64,000 bases of DNA from Odontesthes bonariensis. Lineage: Eukaryota; Chordata; Actinopteri; Atheriniformes; Atherinopsidae. The notes under the pieces are model-generated. The model did not search any database. It saw only the letters and a list, made by a program, of their open reading frames with translations, and was not told the DNA's origin. The stretch lies in NCBI RefSeq assembly GCF_027942865.1, contig NC_134515.1:29378449-29442448 (forward strand). Reading direction: 5' to 3'. Position 1 is the stretch's first letter; every line of letters starts with the position of its first letter. The translations under genes were made by a program, and so were the position numbers. This document shows positions 46,413 through 61,400 of the stretch, piece after piece.

Positions 46413-49400
46413 TCAGTCATCTTCCTCCTCTTCTTCCTCTAGGAAATCTAGAAGGGCGCTGTGCTTTAGGCAGGTTTGGAGGTAGTTCACCACTGTCCGC
46501 TGGAAGTGTTGGATGCTGCGGGGCTCTCTTAGGACATGGCCCTCATCTGGATACAGCTGCAGTGAGTAGTTGGCCTCCACCTTCACCAATCGGCTCAGGA
46601 GCTCAGCACTATGCTGGAAGTGTACCCTCGCTTTGGATGAACAGATACACAAGTATATTAATTGTGATATTAAATAACCCAGTAATGAACACAAATATTT
46701 TGTATATGCTGTTCGAAACCTCACCATCTGCAGTTCCATGTAGAATAAGGAAGTTCTCTTCTTTGAGCTTGGTAACATCTTCCAGTAAAGAGGCAGTCTG
46801 AAAAAGCATTTTATTACAACATGAATGATTTGCTGGGAGTATCTCATTCTATCTTGCAACAAATCCAGCCTTAATTAAAGGGGAAGTTTTTTTTTTTTTA
46901 AATCTGGACCTTATTTCTGGCATAAAATATGTTCATCTACTCACGGTAACAGTTTGGTGAAAGTCGGCGTCCTTTGGACGATAGTTACATTACTTGAGAT
47001 CCGCGTAGATCCATATAACAGGAGTGAACGGGGCATTGACATACAGCCTCTAAATAAGACATTATCTGTCTTAATTTCACCAATACTTTAAGACGAATGA
47101 ATGAATAAAAGCGTACTATTGCACTGTTATTTCAGAGCTGCCGTGTTGTTGTTATTAGGGGCTATCGGGGGGCTTTCTACACATGCGTCTACTGGGATGA
47201 CGTCATCGATGCGCGCCGCTGCCACAGCTTATTTACTCCGTGACGGTAGGCTAACTTCACACAGAGTTTGCTACTGCTAGTTTTGTGCAACATGGCAGGA
47301 TATTTATCAGATTTTGACGACGTGGACGACAACTTTGAGTGCGATGGACGTCCTTACCGGAGTGAATGAGCTGTGCTGCAGCGGCGTGCGTCGATGACGT
47401 CATCCCATTACATGCATGTGTAAAAAGCTTCCCATAAGCCTCCCGATAGCCCCCAATAACAACAACACGGCAGCTCTGAACTAACAGTGCAATAGTACGC
47501 GATCATTCATTCATTCAGCTAAAGTATTGGTGAAATAAGTATAGATAATGCTTTATTTAGAGGCTGTATTGTCAATGTCCTGTTCACTCCCCTTTTATGG
47601 ATATATATATACTCGAGTATTCTAAATATCGTCCAAAGGACGCCGACTTTCACCAAACTGTTATCGGTGAGTAGATGAACGTATTTTATGCCAGAAATGA
47701 GGTCCAGGTTTAATGATAATCTGTAAACCGAACTTCCCTTTAAGGATTAACATCATTTTTGTTTTTCATATAATAGTGTCAGCATCATTCATAGAGCCAA
47801 AACATCTCTAACTCATCACAACATGGGCACAGGGTGTCTGGGTGTCCTGTGGTGTCTGGACCCAGGCAGATGCGACATTGATCTGGATGGTTCGTGAATT
47901 GAGAACTGGGGGGATTCGGGATTCCTTCAGAGTCTTTCTTGTGCAGCTCTTGTAATGAGGCAAGGCGTATTGTTCTGCTGAGGGAGGCCCCTGCTGTTGG
48001 TAAGTGCTTCACCCATCAAAGGGTGTGCTTACTCTTTAACAATGTGCAGATTGACTGCTGATATATCAGTGTAGCATCCACAGGAATGCAAGGACTTCAT
48101 GTTTCCTAGCAGAATATTGCACAGTAACAAGATGTTACAACAACAATGTTGCTCAATTAAACTGTCAGTTGTTTTAACACTGTGGCAGATTGGTGTATAA
48201 GTGAAGGTAGATTAAGATACACTCTAAAGCTCCTCTTGAATACACCACTCTTTGAGATGTCTCAAAGTGTGCACCTTTCCTTAATATATAACAATCAGTC
48301 ATAATATTAAAACTACTGACTGGTAAAAATGACTAACACTGCTCATGCTGTTAAAGCGTGATGTTCTGCTGGAATAACCTGCATCTTGGCATTCACATGG
48401 ATTTTATGATAAAAGTAATTTACCTAAACATTCTGCAGACCAGTCACTTTCCCCTGGCAATATCACTCACTCACAGCAGCAGCCTCCTCAAGCAGGTAAG
48501 CTGTTATCTGTGGGAAGCAAGCCCAATTCACAAAGACTCTATCCTACAACTAACAGGGCCCAAAAGACGAATCTACCACCAGCACCCCAGTATCAGATTT
48601 TCCAGAACACCGTCAAATGTTCTATGTCCATGCCCTGACAGGTACAAGCAATTTTTGCAGCCAGCATTAGAAGGGCCTACTCCAAGTCATCAAGTTATGA
48701 CTGATCAGTGTAAATGGAAAAGATATGATATATACCTCCCAATACAGACCGACAGCTCTGCATGCTATAGCCTCCAAAGCAGCTGTAAATTTCAATCAAC
48801 GTCTCGCTTAAACATCCTACCCTTAATGAAAACCAAATTCATTGCAGAGTTAAATTGCTAAATTGAAAAAAAAAAAAAGTTAAATTGTTGAACTGAGAGC
48901 ATTTGCTTTTAAGTCTCACCGAATAAGTATGTTCCTCCTTTGCTGGAAGGCCAAGATATCTTTCTGAAAAGGCAGCACCTGAAAAAACAGTGGAAAATTT
49001 AGCTCTGAATTCTCAGCCACATCTAAGTTTGAGTACACTTGAAATGTGAACAGTTCATGGCATGATCTTAACTCACTATAAAGCCTGAAGTCAGTTATTG
49101 GTGCCACAGCAGCCGTGCACTGAAAGAGCTTATCTGTTGAAGCTAACATTTTGAGTGTTAAATAACCGCCAAATGCCTGTAATGAGAAGTAAAAGACATT
49201 TTTAAAGGGTGCTAGAGCTTTGATGATTTCAAGTGAATTGACTTTCCACATCTAAAAATGCTTTAACCTTTCCATAGAGGGCCATCCGGCGATCATCAAT
49301 GTAAGGCAGTCCCATCAGCACCCTGTTGGAATTGGAAATATCACACAAGTCCTTTAGTCTTTTGGTTAACAGCCTTTATCCTCACATTTCAGGTATATTG

Positions 49401-52400
49401 TACTATGTTGCTGTATAACTGCACTGACTCTGCAACTCCAAGATAATCTTTGACCCTCTGCGAGCCAAGCTTCCGTGGATCCACAGTGGTGGTTTTCTGT
49501 CCACGCCCGACCCCGCTCCTGCCATCCACCCAGGCCAAGGCCACGTTGTACGTGCTGCAGAGGACCTGAGGCCAGTCGAGGGCAAATTCCTCTGTCACAG
49601 ATTGCTTGCCAGGGATACCTTCCCTGAGCATCAAGATAAACAGGATAAACAAGAATGGTGATTGGCGTAAAGCTGGGAGGACTAAAGAATATGCTATAGA
49701 TCATAGGATGAAAATCAGGAGACTTTAAAAGCTGTCCTTTACATGATTGAACATGTCTTTTCAATGGCACTCACGCAATGATGAGGAGTGGGTGGAGGTT
49801 CGACTCATAGCCCTGCGGTAGAGATAGTTTCAGGTGAAGATCTAAGGAAAGTAAATAGGGCTTGAGCAATTGTCCATAGATGTTAGGACTTCTACAACAG
49901 AGACATTTGGAAAAATATAGAAAACTGCGGGAAAAAGACAGTAATTCTAACATTTAATTGGACTTTTATTTCATTGCAGACAGTATGAACCCAAGATATT
50001 TCTTGTTTTGTTTCGTCAACTTAATTTAATTTGTTAATCCGCACTGGGATTTCAGCCCTGCAACAAATTCAAGAAAAGTTGAGAAAGAAGCTTTGTAATA
50101 TTGGCATTACTTCTTACAACTTAAAAGACGTTCTGGCATTGAGGATTTATTTGGTACCATTATCCTACAAATGCTGCTTAAGATATGCAACTGTATGGGA
50201 TTGCTGCTGTCGTATCACACATTTCACATTCATTCTCTAAAGGGGACGGGTTAGGACTGCAGACAAGCCAGTTAAGCTCCTGTACCTCCTTTCCACAGCT
50301 ACGAGTTAGTAATGTGGGAAGAATGCGGTTTTGCTTGGGGTTTTTGAAAAATGCATAACACGACCTTTCCTGAAAACATGTCGTCATCAAGGCAGAATAT
50401 ATTGCTCTAATATCAGAAAGTACTTCTCTGCAGTAACAACTGACACAGCCCCATATTATAATAAATCATGGATTTTGGACTGGTGGCTGATAACAGTCTC
50501 AATGGTCCTTTTCCTCTTTGGTCCAAAGCATGCGGCGTCCATTTAATCCAAAAAAGATCTGGAATACCGATTCATCTAACCACAATACACGTTTACACAA
50601 TGTGATAGTCCATCCCAGATGACTCTGAGCCCACAGACGTTGACACCACATCTGGATAAGATTAAGGCCTGTTTCTGCCCAATAATAGTAGTATTAACCC
50701 AGTTTTGTAGTGCATCACAAAGGATTATTTCTCATGGCAAGGGATTGCATGGGCAAGTAATCCTTGTCCATATGATTTTATTGGCTGTTGATGAATGACT
50801 TGAATGAATGAATCATTGACAACAGTGTCGGGGGGATCAAAGATCACAGGTGTCCAACTTTGACTTGCGCTTTTGCCCTTTACGCACGGGCATTCCTCCA
50901 GAATCCTTAAATATTTAATTATATCATACAGTGTAGAGAAAGAAATATACAACCCGCTTCCAGTCTTTCCTCGTGGAACATTATTTTTTAAAAATCACAA
51001 TGATTTTCTTACACATTTGTTGACTAACTGGGGTTCTCTGCCCATCTCTGCTCCTCAGATACTCAGCTAATATCATCTAGTAACTTGACAAAGACACTGT
51101 CACAAAGACACATCTCAGAATACCACTTAACAAAGTAACATCCAAACAATTACAGATTAAAAAATAAATAAAAAAAATGAACATAAAATAGCCTTTTGTT
51201 TGTGTGTTGTACCATAGTTGTCTGCTGGGAGTGTCCTGAACAGAGTCTCTGGGAGCCTTTTGTCCTCTAGAGCTTTAGACAGGGGACTGTTATCCTCCAA
51301 AATGACATATCCTAGAAGAGATGACATACCACTGTGTTACAATTTTCTTGTAAACGTCAACACAGACATTACATTGTATGGTTCTTCATAAAATTCTCCT
51401 GAGCTCTGTGCTGATTGCTCTAACTGTTAGCGGCAGATAGATGGCAGTGTTCACATGCATGACAATGAATCTATGATTTGGTATGCTTGGATTTATTGCT
51501 CTCTGCAGGTTGTTGGGGAAAACTGCAGACAGTCTGAGAGGTTGCACAATATTATCACCACGAGTCAGACATGCAGATGTTACACTCACTGGAGGGGTCC
51601 TTTGTACTGTGAACGGTCACTTTAGGGATTCCTGGGCCTGCAGAAATGTTTAATTGACAACACTGTAAAACAGTTAGAAGCTGTGACATTCAAAGCGAGT
51701 TTGTACATGTGTGATTTACCCAAACAGTAGAGGATGAAGTGGGTTTGATTAGGGCTGAAAACGGCTTTGAAGAAGTGACACCCATCAATGAGGTTACAGG
51801 AGATGCACTGGTGCTGAAACACTCCATTCAGGTCCACACTTTGAAGGAAGAGATAAAGGTTATTGACAAAATCTTTTTAAAAAAATGGATCAGACTAAAG
51901 TGGTTTGCTTTGCTTCAGGAAAAGGTCAAATGACTGCCACCCCATTCATGAAAGTATCTTGAGAAAAACTACTCTGCCGTCGACTTCTCAGAAGCATATA
52001 GTTCAGTAAGGTTAGACATAAAAGTCATTACACAGATTGCTCTGTTAGACCGAGTCTGTAAATGTCCCTCTCCACTCGACTGCTTACAAATTTCATACAG
52101 CACTAATGTCCAGCCAAGTTTAATCTTCCTACCTCCATAAAAGATAACTGTCTCCTCAAGCCCAAAGCGATCTGAGCTAATAGAATTATATGAAATCTGT
52201 GAGGCTGACGAGGAAACAGACAAGTTTGTATCACAGGTGAGTGAGGTCTTAACAGTAAGCAAAGCAAAAGTGTGTTTCATGATTGTGCGTCTGAGCTTTT
52301 GATTTGTCTGCCACAAATACTAAACCAGAGAACTGAATTCATATGTCAAGATATTTCTGATCACAGCTGCACCCATGTTGTTTGCAGATTATGCACCCTA

Positions 52401-55400
52401 ACAGCATTTCACCTGACATTCTACCACAAGTGAAATATTCATTAAATATCTTGTCAACTTTGCCTCGATTTGCCTTTAAGCTCATCTCAGACTGTTACTG
52501 TTACTTACTGTTTAGTAATAGCTTTATTGCCTGATTCATTTTGTAGCTCCATCCTCAGGTAAGAATACAGCAGAATAACATTGTTGCACTGTACAATGCT
52601 TTGTGTTTTCTGCTAAATGTTAAGCTGTTAACACGGCTGAAAACTCTGCATTGTTATCAGTCATAGCATGTTACATGACAGGAAAAAAAAAAGTCTCAAA
52701 AGAAAACGTGTAATAGGTACATTTATCCATATCACTTCTAATAGGGGGAGTGAAGTTTTGAGCATTTGAAATGGGTCTTTATGAATATCTGAAATGTTCG
52801 TTTTAACATGAAATGACAGCATTATGAACATCTAAAATACACCTCCTCTGGCTACCAAAAAGTTTCTTATATAAGATCAGGTCGTATTGACAGGGTGGTG
52901 GCATACCTGTATAGGTGTCTGCTCTGTCGGGACTCTTCTGTACTCAGGAAATAGCTGACGATGAGACACAGACACAGAAAGGGAAGATCTCAATACCGTC
53001 AAACATTTGGATGTCTCAACTTCACCCCACATTCTTGACAGCAATTATTCATGACAAGAACCCATCAATACTTAATTACTTGCACTTTATCGAGGTCAGA
53101 CTTGTATCAAATTCTTTTGTAAAGAAGCATTGGTGATTGCGAATTCAGACATTTCAGTGTGCCTCGCTTTGTGAGTCATGCTGACTATCCACTTCTTTAT
53201 TAACAAGTGCAGTACTTGCAGAAGAAAAATTATTATAAGGCAAAAAGCAGAGTAAACCTGACAGGCTAGATTAACAATGGACTTTCCTTTCTTGCTTGTG
53301 ATACACACACCTCTGTCAGTCAGTGGGATTCTTGCCCCAACAGGATAAAGACAGGTTTAAGCCATAATCTGCTCTGCTTAAGTTTTAGTAATCCTTTTTC
53401 CTCTTTCAAGTCACCGCATTGACTGCTAAAGTCTGAGTCAAGGCTATTTCCCTTTGCTTGTTAACTAAGATCAATGTAACATGTTAGAATGGCTTATCTT
53501 CTTATTTTAATTAAAACCACTTGTGTATCAATCACCAACTGTAAAGTCACACCGAATCAGGGAATTTTCTGTCAGCTCACACATCTAGATTTTTCTCTCA
53601 ACTGACAGCAGTGGATTATCATTTTAATGATGCCTATTATATGACTGTACCCTCACTGTAACTTGCGTTTGCACAGAAAAAAAACCGATGAGCTTATAAA
53701 GGGTGATTCGAGTGAGCTCCACACACTGTGGATCTCACATACATTATTCCAGCCTTGTCGTCTAAAGCGCAGAGCAAGGTGACGTCCCAGCTCCCCGATG
53801 TCAAGAAGCGAGGGGGAACAGAGGGAATGGCAGGCTGCGTTACAGACAGAAACAGAGATAAAGAGCGAAGCAGATACAGTCACACAGACAGAATAAAAAT
53901 AAGTGCAGCCATACAGCAAGCGTTTGTCAGAAGATGGCAACAGGAATTAAGCTAGTTTGATGATGCTGAATTCAATCAAGGCAATAGTGGCTAGTTCAGA
54001 AAAAGTATTTTTGATCTTTTTATCTAATTATGTTTACTTGTGTTAATCTTTAATGGGATTGATAGAGAGACACAGTGGATTAAATTCTGGATGTGGGTCA
54101 ATGCATCTAATGGCATAGAGGTGTGGATTAAATTCTAAGTTTGACATTAACTTCAGACAATCAGACATTATTCCTCGGGATTCCGAATCAAACAGAACAT
54201 AAAAAAGCATTTTTTGAAATGCCGTATTCTGCATAAACCGTTTGGTACGGACTATTGCAACCCCATCAAATGGAATCCCTGAATTCAAATTATCTTCAGA
54301 GGCTAATGTTACTAACCTTAATTTGTATAGTCAGAATATTTCAATTAAATGTTGAAGTTAATGAACAACTTATCCAACAACAAAAAAAGAAAAGTGTTGA
54401 CCTATGACCCAAATTGACCAATGCATGATCACACATTGATCTTGTTTCTCATAGGCAAATGTAACAGAAGTGTATGAGAGGATAAAAAATGTCACTATCT
54501 AGAAACATAACAATTTTAAAGGCCATGAGGCAACCATCAAAGATTTTGAAAGCACTGTTTCAACTATTCATAATGTTATGAAGATGCTTCGGTTCTAAAT
54601 GTGAGATGAATGTTAGGGTCGGTGCAGATTGTGCAAAAAAAATCTATGCAAGAAAATTGAACTGGAGCAATGTGGAAAGGCCCTAAAGGGTCATACAAAT
54701 GATAGGCACTACCTTTATGGAATAAAGATCTAGGGACAGAGGAAATAAAAGAAGAGCTCTTTTGGAATGCATTGCATAAGTTTCTTTATACAGGCAATGA
54801 AATAAAGCCTATAAGTAGGAGAATACCCGACCAACAATAAAACAAGGTGGAGGTTCTATCACGTTCTGTCACACAATCGAAAGTACACAAATCTAACAGA
54901 ACAAAATAATAATTGAAAAGAAAAACATGAATTCTTTTAAACTAGATGGAAAGTCCTGACCTCAATCTAAGATGGAACCTTTGGAAAGAGTTTAAATCGA
55001 GCTGGCTGGCAGCATTCGTGCGTAGGAAGATTTTTCTTTCTTTTTTACCCTCTGGCAGTCCTCTAACAACTCATCTTTGAACATCCAAATTGTACATATG
55101 GAAGTTTTTGCCACTACAAAAACTCATGCCTTTAAAACCAGCACCAACCTCCCTGTCTGTTCAGCAAAGATCAGTTCTAGCACTGGTGTAATTCAGCCAT
55201 ACACATACAATGTGTTATGACTGTATACTATGTTCATAAAAGTTCATTAAAAAAGGAAATAAACCAAATCTAACCATACATCGTTGAACCAGAGAGCAAT
55301 TCTCAAAAAGCAGAGGGTATTATACAAGGTTGTATGCATGTTGAAGTATCATAATTGTAATTTATTCACTTTCTATACTTTCAACAATCTATGCTAGCTC

Positions 55401-58400
55401 AGAGCGACTAGCTTGGCTGGCTATCTGCAAGTCTATTTCCTAAGGTTAACACCACACAGCAGGAGAAAAGCCAAGGCCAGTAGTTCCCAGGCCTTTCTAA
55501 CTTCTCCACCTAGCTTGTATTTTTACCTCTCCTTGAATTTTACTTATCTTTACTTATCTTATCATTTAACCTCACAGCAAATTAACTGTACAATCCCATG
55601 AAGTCAGGATTGGTTACCACTTGTTCCTTTAGATAGTCAATGTAGATTAGAACATACAAGATGTTTGTCTGACTTCATTTTCTGAGACTTTCTGCGGTGC
55701 TCTGCAGATTCAAAGCAGAAATAATTCTCAGCTATTACACTGATGGCTGATGTCGCTCACGGTATGCCTTGTAACACACAAGGAACATTAAAAAAAAAAA
55801 AAATTAAAACACTTCTACAGGGGTACTTTAAGGAATCGTTGGACCATTTTGGAAATCTTTAATCTTTTTTTTTTTGTCCTAAAACAAGGGCTAGAAGAAT
55901 CATACATGAGTGATGGCTTTTTGATTTAGTCCATTAAAAAAAAAACACTTTCAGTATGTCTGTTAGCATGCAAAAAGAGGAGAGCCATGTAACACATGAA
56001 ACATTATTGACATGTTTTTTTTAATTTAAAAAAAATTAAATTTCCCTTTATGAAAACCTTTTGATATTTTATGTCAAATATCTTTAGATAGTGTCCTGAC
56101 TTGGATGAAGCAGATGCGGAAAATGACTGAATGAATGAATCTTTACATAGTTAAAATATTCTGATCATACAAAATTGGTTCATTTGAACTTATCTATCGA
56201 GATATTCAAAATGGTGCACACAGCCGTTAAACTAAGATTAAGTGGATTCTTAATAGGCTGACGGCAGAGTACCAAGAACAAATTTAGCACAGAAATGATA
56301 TTGGGTTTTTGCAATTATTTGTGTAGTTAAGCAGAAAATAAATGCAATCAAATTGCTTTGCCAATGAAAGAGGTGGAATAAATTATTGGTGGAATAAAAA
56401 CTGAAAAACTAAAACAAAGTCAACGACTAATTTGCCAGAAATGATCTAAAGATGCTATGAGCGAAGAAAAGTAACTGAAACAAAACTGACCTGAGCTGTA
56501 AGACCAGCAATATGGTGAAACTCTCCACGAGCGCCTTGTTTTGCAGGCAGTATTAAATAAAAAATGGAGGCATCCAATGTAAACAGTGGCACATCCTGTT
56601 GGAAAAAAAGCGTTGAGTCAAAAGAAAGATGGTTGTGATAAACAGGTGTAACAGACCTCTTAAAATACAAGCAATACAAACCTGTCGTCGGTTTTGCATG
56701 ATATCCATGGTCATTTTGTGTTTCTATGGATTCAACACGATACAGAAAAAATATCGGTTAAACATCTACACAATTTAAAACCAAAATCTTAAGTGGCCAT
56801 ATGTAGCAATGGAATTAGTTCAGTTTGATAATATTTGAAAATAGAATTTATTCTACACTAAAATCTACAAGGATTTCAAGTAAAGGTAGAAGTAGTAAAG
56901 TACTGCAGTGAATCATTTAACAGTCTTCTCGTGCTTCAAATGACCTCAAGTATTAATCCATCTAGTGGAGATTTGAGAGCTTAAGGAAATCAATTGAACT
57001 CCCAATACTGTGTAAATGAAGCAAATTTCTATTAAAGTTGTATATTGCATCAGAAGCCATTCAGATTACTTTTGCAGAACAAGAGAAGACTGCTCACCTC
57101 TGAGCATGCCCCTGTGGTGGCCTCACACACGCAGAGCACTGATTGGTTCTGGGCGCGATTCAGCCAGCGAACTGCGAGCTGGGTGCTGCTGATCCAAGTC
57201 ACCATGGAGATGTAGCTGTCTCTGAAGAGGTGATGCAGAAAATGATACACGGGGAAAGCAATGAAAAAAAAAAAGAAGCAGTGAAAGGGAGAGATATTTG
57301 GACAGAGAAATGATTTCTGACAGGTGGTGTCAGGATTCATAGACATTCATTCTTAATTCACAGACATGTACCTGGCCCTGAGGGAGTCGGGAGGCATCAT
57401 CTCCAGAGTGTGAGCTGGACCATACAGATTCACCACAAACAGACTGACTGACGGAACGCTAGAACCAGCCTGTAAGACATGTAAAGGAAAAAAAATGATC
57501 AAGCCAATAAACAATGTTAAGAGAATATTCTGGCAAATCTTTCCAGACACTGCAGCGACAAGACTGTTTAGGCTGAGATGTGGTCACTTTCTCAATTTTT
57601 GATCACTCAAAAACAATCAATATGGTGAAAAATTTGAAACGTGTTCTCATCATTTTTTGCAAATCAATAAAAAAAAAAAAAGACAACTTCTCTCATTTAT
57701 TATTTCAAGAACTCGGAATCTTAATTAATTTCCTTGCAGAAGTGCTGTCAGCTGCCATGACAGCTTTGATTCTTCCTGGCTAAGTCTCCCCAAGATTTGC
57801 AAATCTGGATTTTGGGCGTATGAGACAATTATGGCATCTGTGATGGCTTAAAAAGAGGCATCTACCACATTAAGGGTATATGACTTGGAGTGACAAATTT
57901 CAGCCTCAGAATATTAAGAATATTTCCAAACAGCCCACTCTCACCAGAGAAAGGGTAATACATACATTTTTGCACACGTCGAAAATGTAGTAGTGTCACA
58001 ATCCACAGTTGAAACTTGTGAGATCACAACGTATCCCTAGACAGTAGACATGTCCAGCAGACGTGACGGGAATCTCAACCCATGAAAAGCAAAATGTCTT
58101 AACCTCTAATAATGTATATTGATTCTAAACCAAATCAAATGTTGATGTAACTCAATTAAATCAAGGAGTTATTATAGATACTAAATGTCAATTAAATCAC
58201 GCATCTATTTTTATTTTTTTTATTATTTTTTGCCTTTATTTGACAGGACAGTGGAGAGAAACAGGAAGCAGGGGCAGAAAGAGGGGGAACAACACGCAGC
58301 AAAGGGCCGTCGATGCGGGACTCGAACCAGTTGCCAGCTGCAGCAAGGACTATAGCCTCTTGTACATGGGGAGCCTGCTCAACCCACTACGCCACAGACC

Positions 58401-61400
58401 ACCCACGCTTCTAGTTTAACGCTGTGTCTCTCTAGGTAACAGAGTAAAGGGCTGAACATAGATTTCTGTACGCTTTTGGTTGGTGTTTTGCAAACACGTG
58501 TCTACTTGGTGCAGCGTTTATTTGCCCCTTGGGAGCAGTCTGAAAAAAATGAGGAACAATCTGAGCTGTGGGCTGCTCATAGTTGTGCTAGCACTGTTGT
58601 TGGTCTGTTGGCTTTTCTCTGCTGTGGAAAAGATAGAAGTCAGTGGACAAATATCTGCTTTGTGATGGAGTGGAACTAAGTTTTGAAATAAAATGATAAA
58701 AATTGTCCAGTCTGGCTGTTATTGGACACCTGTGTTTCTTAGCTTCTTATTGTTTTTAGCAGTTCACTCCATTTGTCATGAAAGCAGATCATATTGGCCC
58801 ATCCTGACTTGAGCTAACTTTCCAACTGATCAACGTTTGATCAAAGCGATATGTATTCTCTGGAGTATGATTAGCTTTTTAATGGACTGTACATATGTCT
58901 GTCTGTGGGACCTGAGAGCAAAGCAGATGGATACCTCCATGAACGTATAAAAATAACTTTGGAAAAACATAATCTTTGTACAGTTTTCAAACCTACATAT
59001 ATGCTGTAAAACTCCCATTTTTTGCAGTTCGGAGAAACACTGCTACAGTATTACACATACTGTAATAGGATTGGCTTTCTCTTTACCATTTTTTTCCCTT
59101 TGTTATTATGGGTGATTTTTTGCCTGGTTGTAAAAATACCAATATTATAAATAAGAAAATAATCTCAACACAATAAAAGCTGCATTTAAAAAAAAAAAAA
59201 TCCCTCCTGCTTCATTAAACAGGGACCTTTTCAAGGAGCTACAGTAGAAGGCTAATCCAGATCAGGGTTTTCTCCAATCCACTGACGTCTAAAGTCCTGT
59301 GAAGATTAGCAAAAGTAGTCTGCTGAAGTTAGAAAACTTTGTGTCTCTTCTCACACTGCTATGTAAAGCTTGCCTGGCTGACTCTATTACACACAACACG
59401 GAAAAGAGGAGGCGTGGTTTGGAAACTAAACTGTGGAACGATCTCCCATTTCACATCAGACAAGCCCCTTCACTGTCCATTTTAAAATTCGTCTTAAAAC
59501 CCATTTTTATTCCCTGGCTTTTAACCCAGCATGAGATTCTGTTTCTGTTATTATTGTTTTAATATTGTTATTGTTTTTACATTGTTCTCATGTTTTATGC
59601 CTTATACTTCGTGCTGTTATTCATGTACAGCACTTTGTTTCAGCCACGGCTGTTTTAAAGGGCTTTATAAATAAAGTTGAGTCGAGTTGAGTTGAGTTGT
59701 TCAGCTGCAGTCACTTATAATCATTCACTCTCAAAAGTACAAAGCACCCTCAAAGGTACTTCCTTCAGACTGGGGCCATTTAACAAGTTCAGATATGTTT
59801 GTCCACAAGTCCCCACCATAGCAGTGTAACAATAAAGGGGGAAAAAATGTAAGATGTTAACATTAGACATTTTTATGCCTTATCCGAAGCAACCGTGTAT
59901 GACATCAAATACATAAGAAAAAAGTTATCGGGTGTCAATACTGGGTGGGATGGGGCTCGTATTATTTTTCTGCCGTGGTAGTTAGCAGTGTAACACAACC
60001 TTCCACCCCATCCTACCTCCTTATAAACCTTCTTGAACACTTCACAGTTGCACAATATCACTTGGTGACAGTTTCATGTCATGAAAAACGTAAGTATATA
60101 GCATTTTTTACCACTGAAAATGCAGTAATTTCCCACATTTGAGGATGGTTGACTGTTTCATTGAATAAAAAGGCGACGTGTTCATATTTAGAAAGGCAAA
60201 TAAGGGTAACTATGTTATGGTCTGGCCCTATCTCGTGGGTTCCCTGTAAGTGTTGCATTCTGGGGGAGTCTTCCTCTGAGCAGCTGTCACACCCGCAGCG
60301 CATCTCCTCATCATACCTGGCAGCTTATCTTCCCAGGGTTTCCTTCCGCTCGTTATTGTTTGCACCAGTTGGCCATATCATAATCCTGTTTCGAAAAGTC
60401 ACTTAACTGTGTTCCTTCGCCTCGCTGATTCTTCCTCTCTTCCCAGGAAGCCCGCCTAACTGCCTCTCTGTCTTTGTGATGCTGTCTGCCCTTCAGAAGA
60501 CCTTCCATGTTTACTTACTTGAGATTCTGTTTCTAAACTCAAACTTTTACTCAAGTTCAAACTGCCTCTCCACCTACATCTTTCTGTTTGGAACCCAGAA
60601 AGTGTAGTAAGTGTACAATTTTTTTTGTGGCCTGTATTATCATATCGCTGTTTTGTGCTGTGACAAATGTAGCTACTACGCATACTGGAGTGAGACTGCA
60701 TTAAATATTTTCCTGGAAAATGAACGGCCTCTGTTCCTGTGGTCAAAAATCAGGATGGACCCTCCAAAAGTCCCTAGTGCCTGAGGAAAAGCTCCTGCGG
60801 CTAAAATTTCAGTAAAAGTGTGTGAAAAGACAAAGGATATGAAGTGTCTGTATCTTAAAAACTATCAGCCTAAACAACAGTTTAATGACTAGCAAAATTT
60901 TAGATATCCCTATGAAACTAATGATTTTCTTATAATTCTAAGTTGCTTTAAAACAAGCATTACATCTGGTAAAGAGCAGTACTGTCACTGTGAGTGTCAA
61001 CATCCTGACATCGCCGTTGCTCTAAAAGCATTGCACAGCGTCAATGTAGCCGTCCAGACCTGCTACCATGACTCATCTTCAGTTGAGTCAACAGTTAAAA
61101 ACTCAACAGTTTTCACCTTTGGATAGGGGAAGAGCACATTGGAGGGGTAGAGACCACCCAAGAAGTGAGGTATTTCCATCACAGGTGTAGCAGAGTTGTT
61201 GATTCTGAGGTATGCCAGCCGTGCACCATCCGTTGACCACCAGTGGGCAGTATATGTCAAAAGCACCTCCTCTGTTTAAAAACAACAAAAAACAATTTTT
61301 TTCAAAGTGGGAGCCTGCTTTTAGTTATAACTGCTGTCGACAGCTCGTGTGAGTGTGGAAATGCACTACGTCCTACCTTCATATGTCCAATCAGAGAGCC

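Larger units (their letters stand above)
57470..61116 (-). other. large DPP10-like intron (3.6 kb)
   Basis: Holds a SINE (58203-58405) and a LINE 3' end (59290-59700). The section about 60220-60560 is C/T-rich and unlike its surroundings, and might be an old retroelement flank, but I could not assign it. No exon is missing here: the coding phase joins exactly across the intron. Confidence 0.5.

Noticed and set aside
48358-48861. 167-codon plus-strand open frame
   Set aside because: It is translation across the deleted Tc1-like remnant, not a host gene.
58203-58405. Possible functional tRNA gene on the minus strand
   Set aside because: Box A- and B-like sequences are present, but no full cloverleaf or normal spacing, and a long tail; it is a tRNA-derived SINE.
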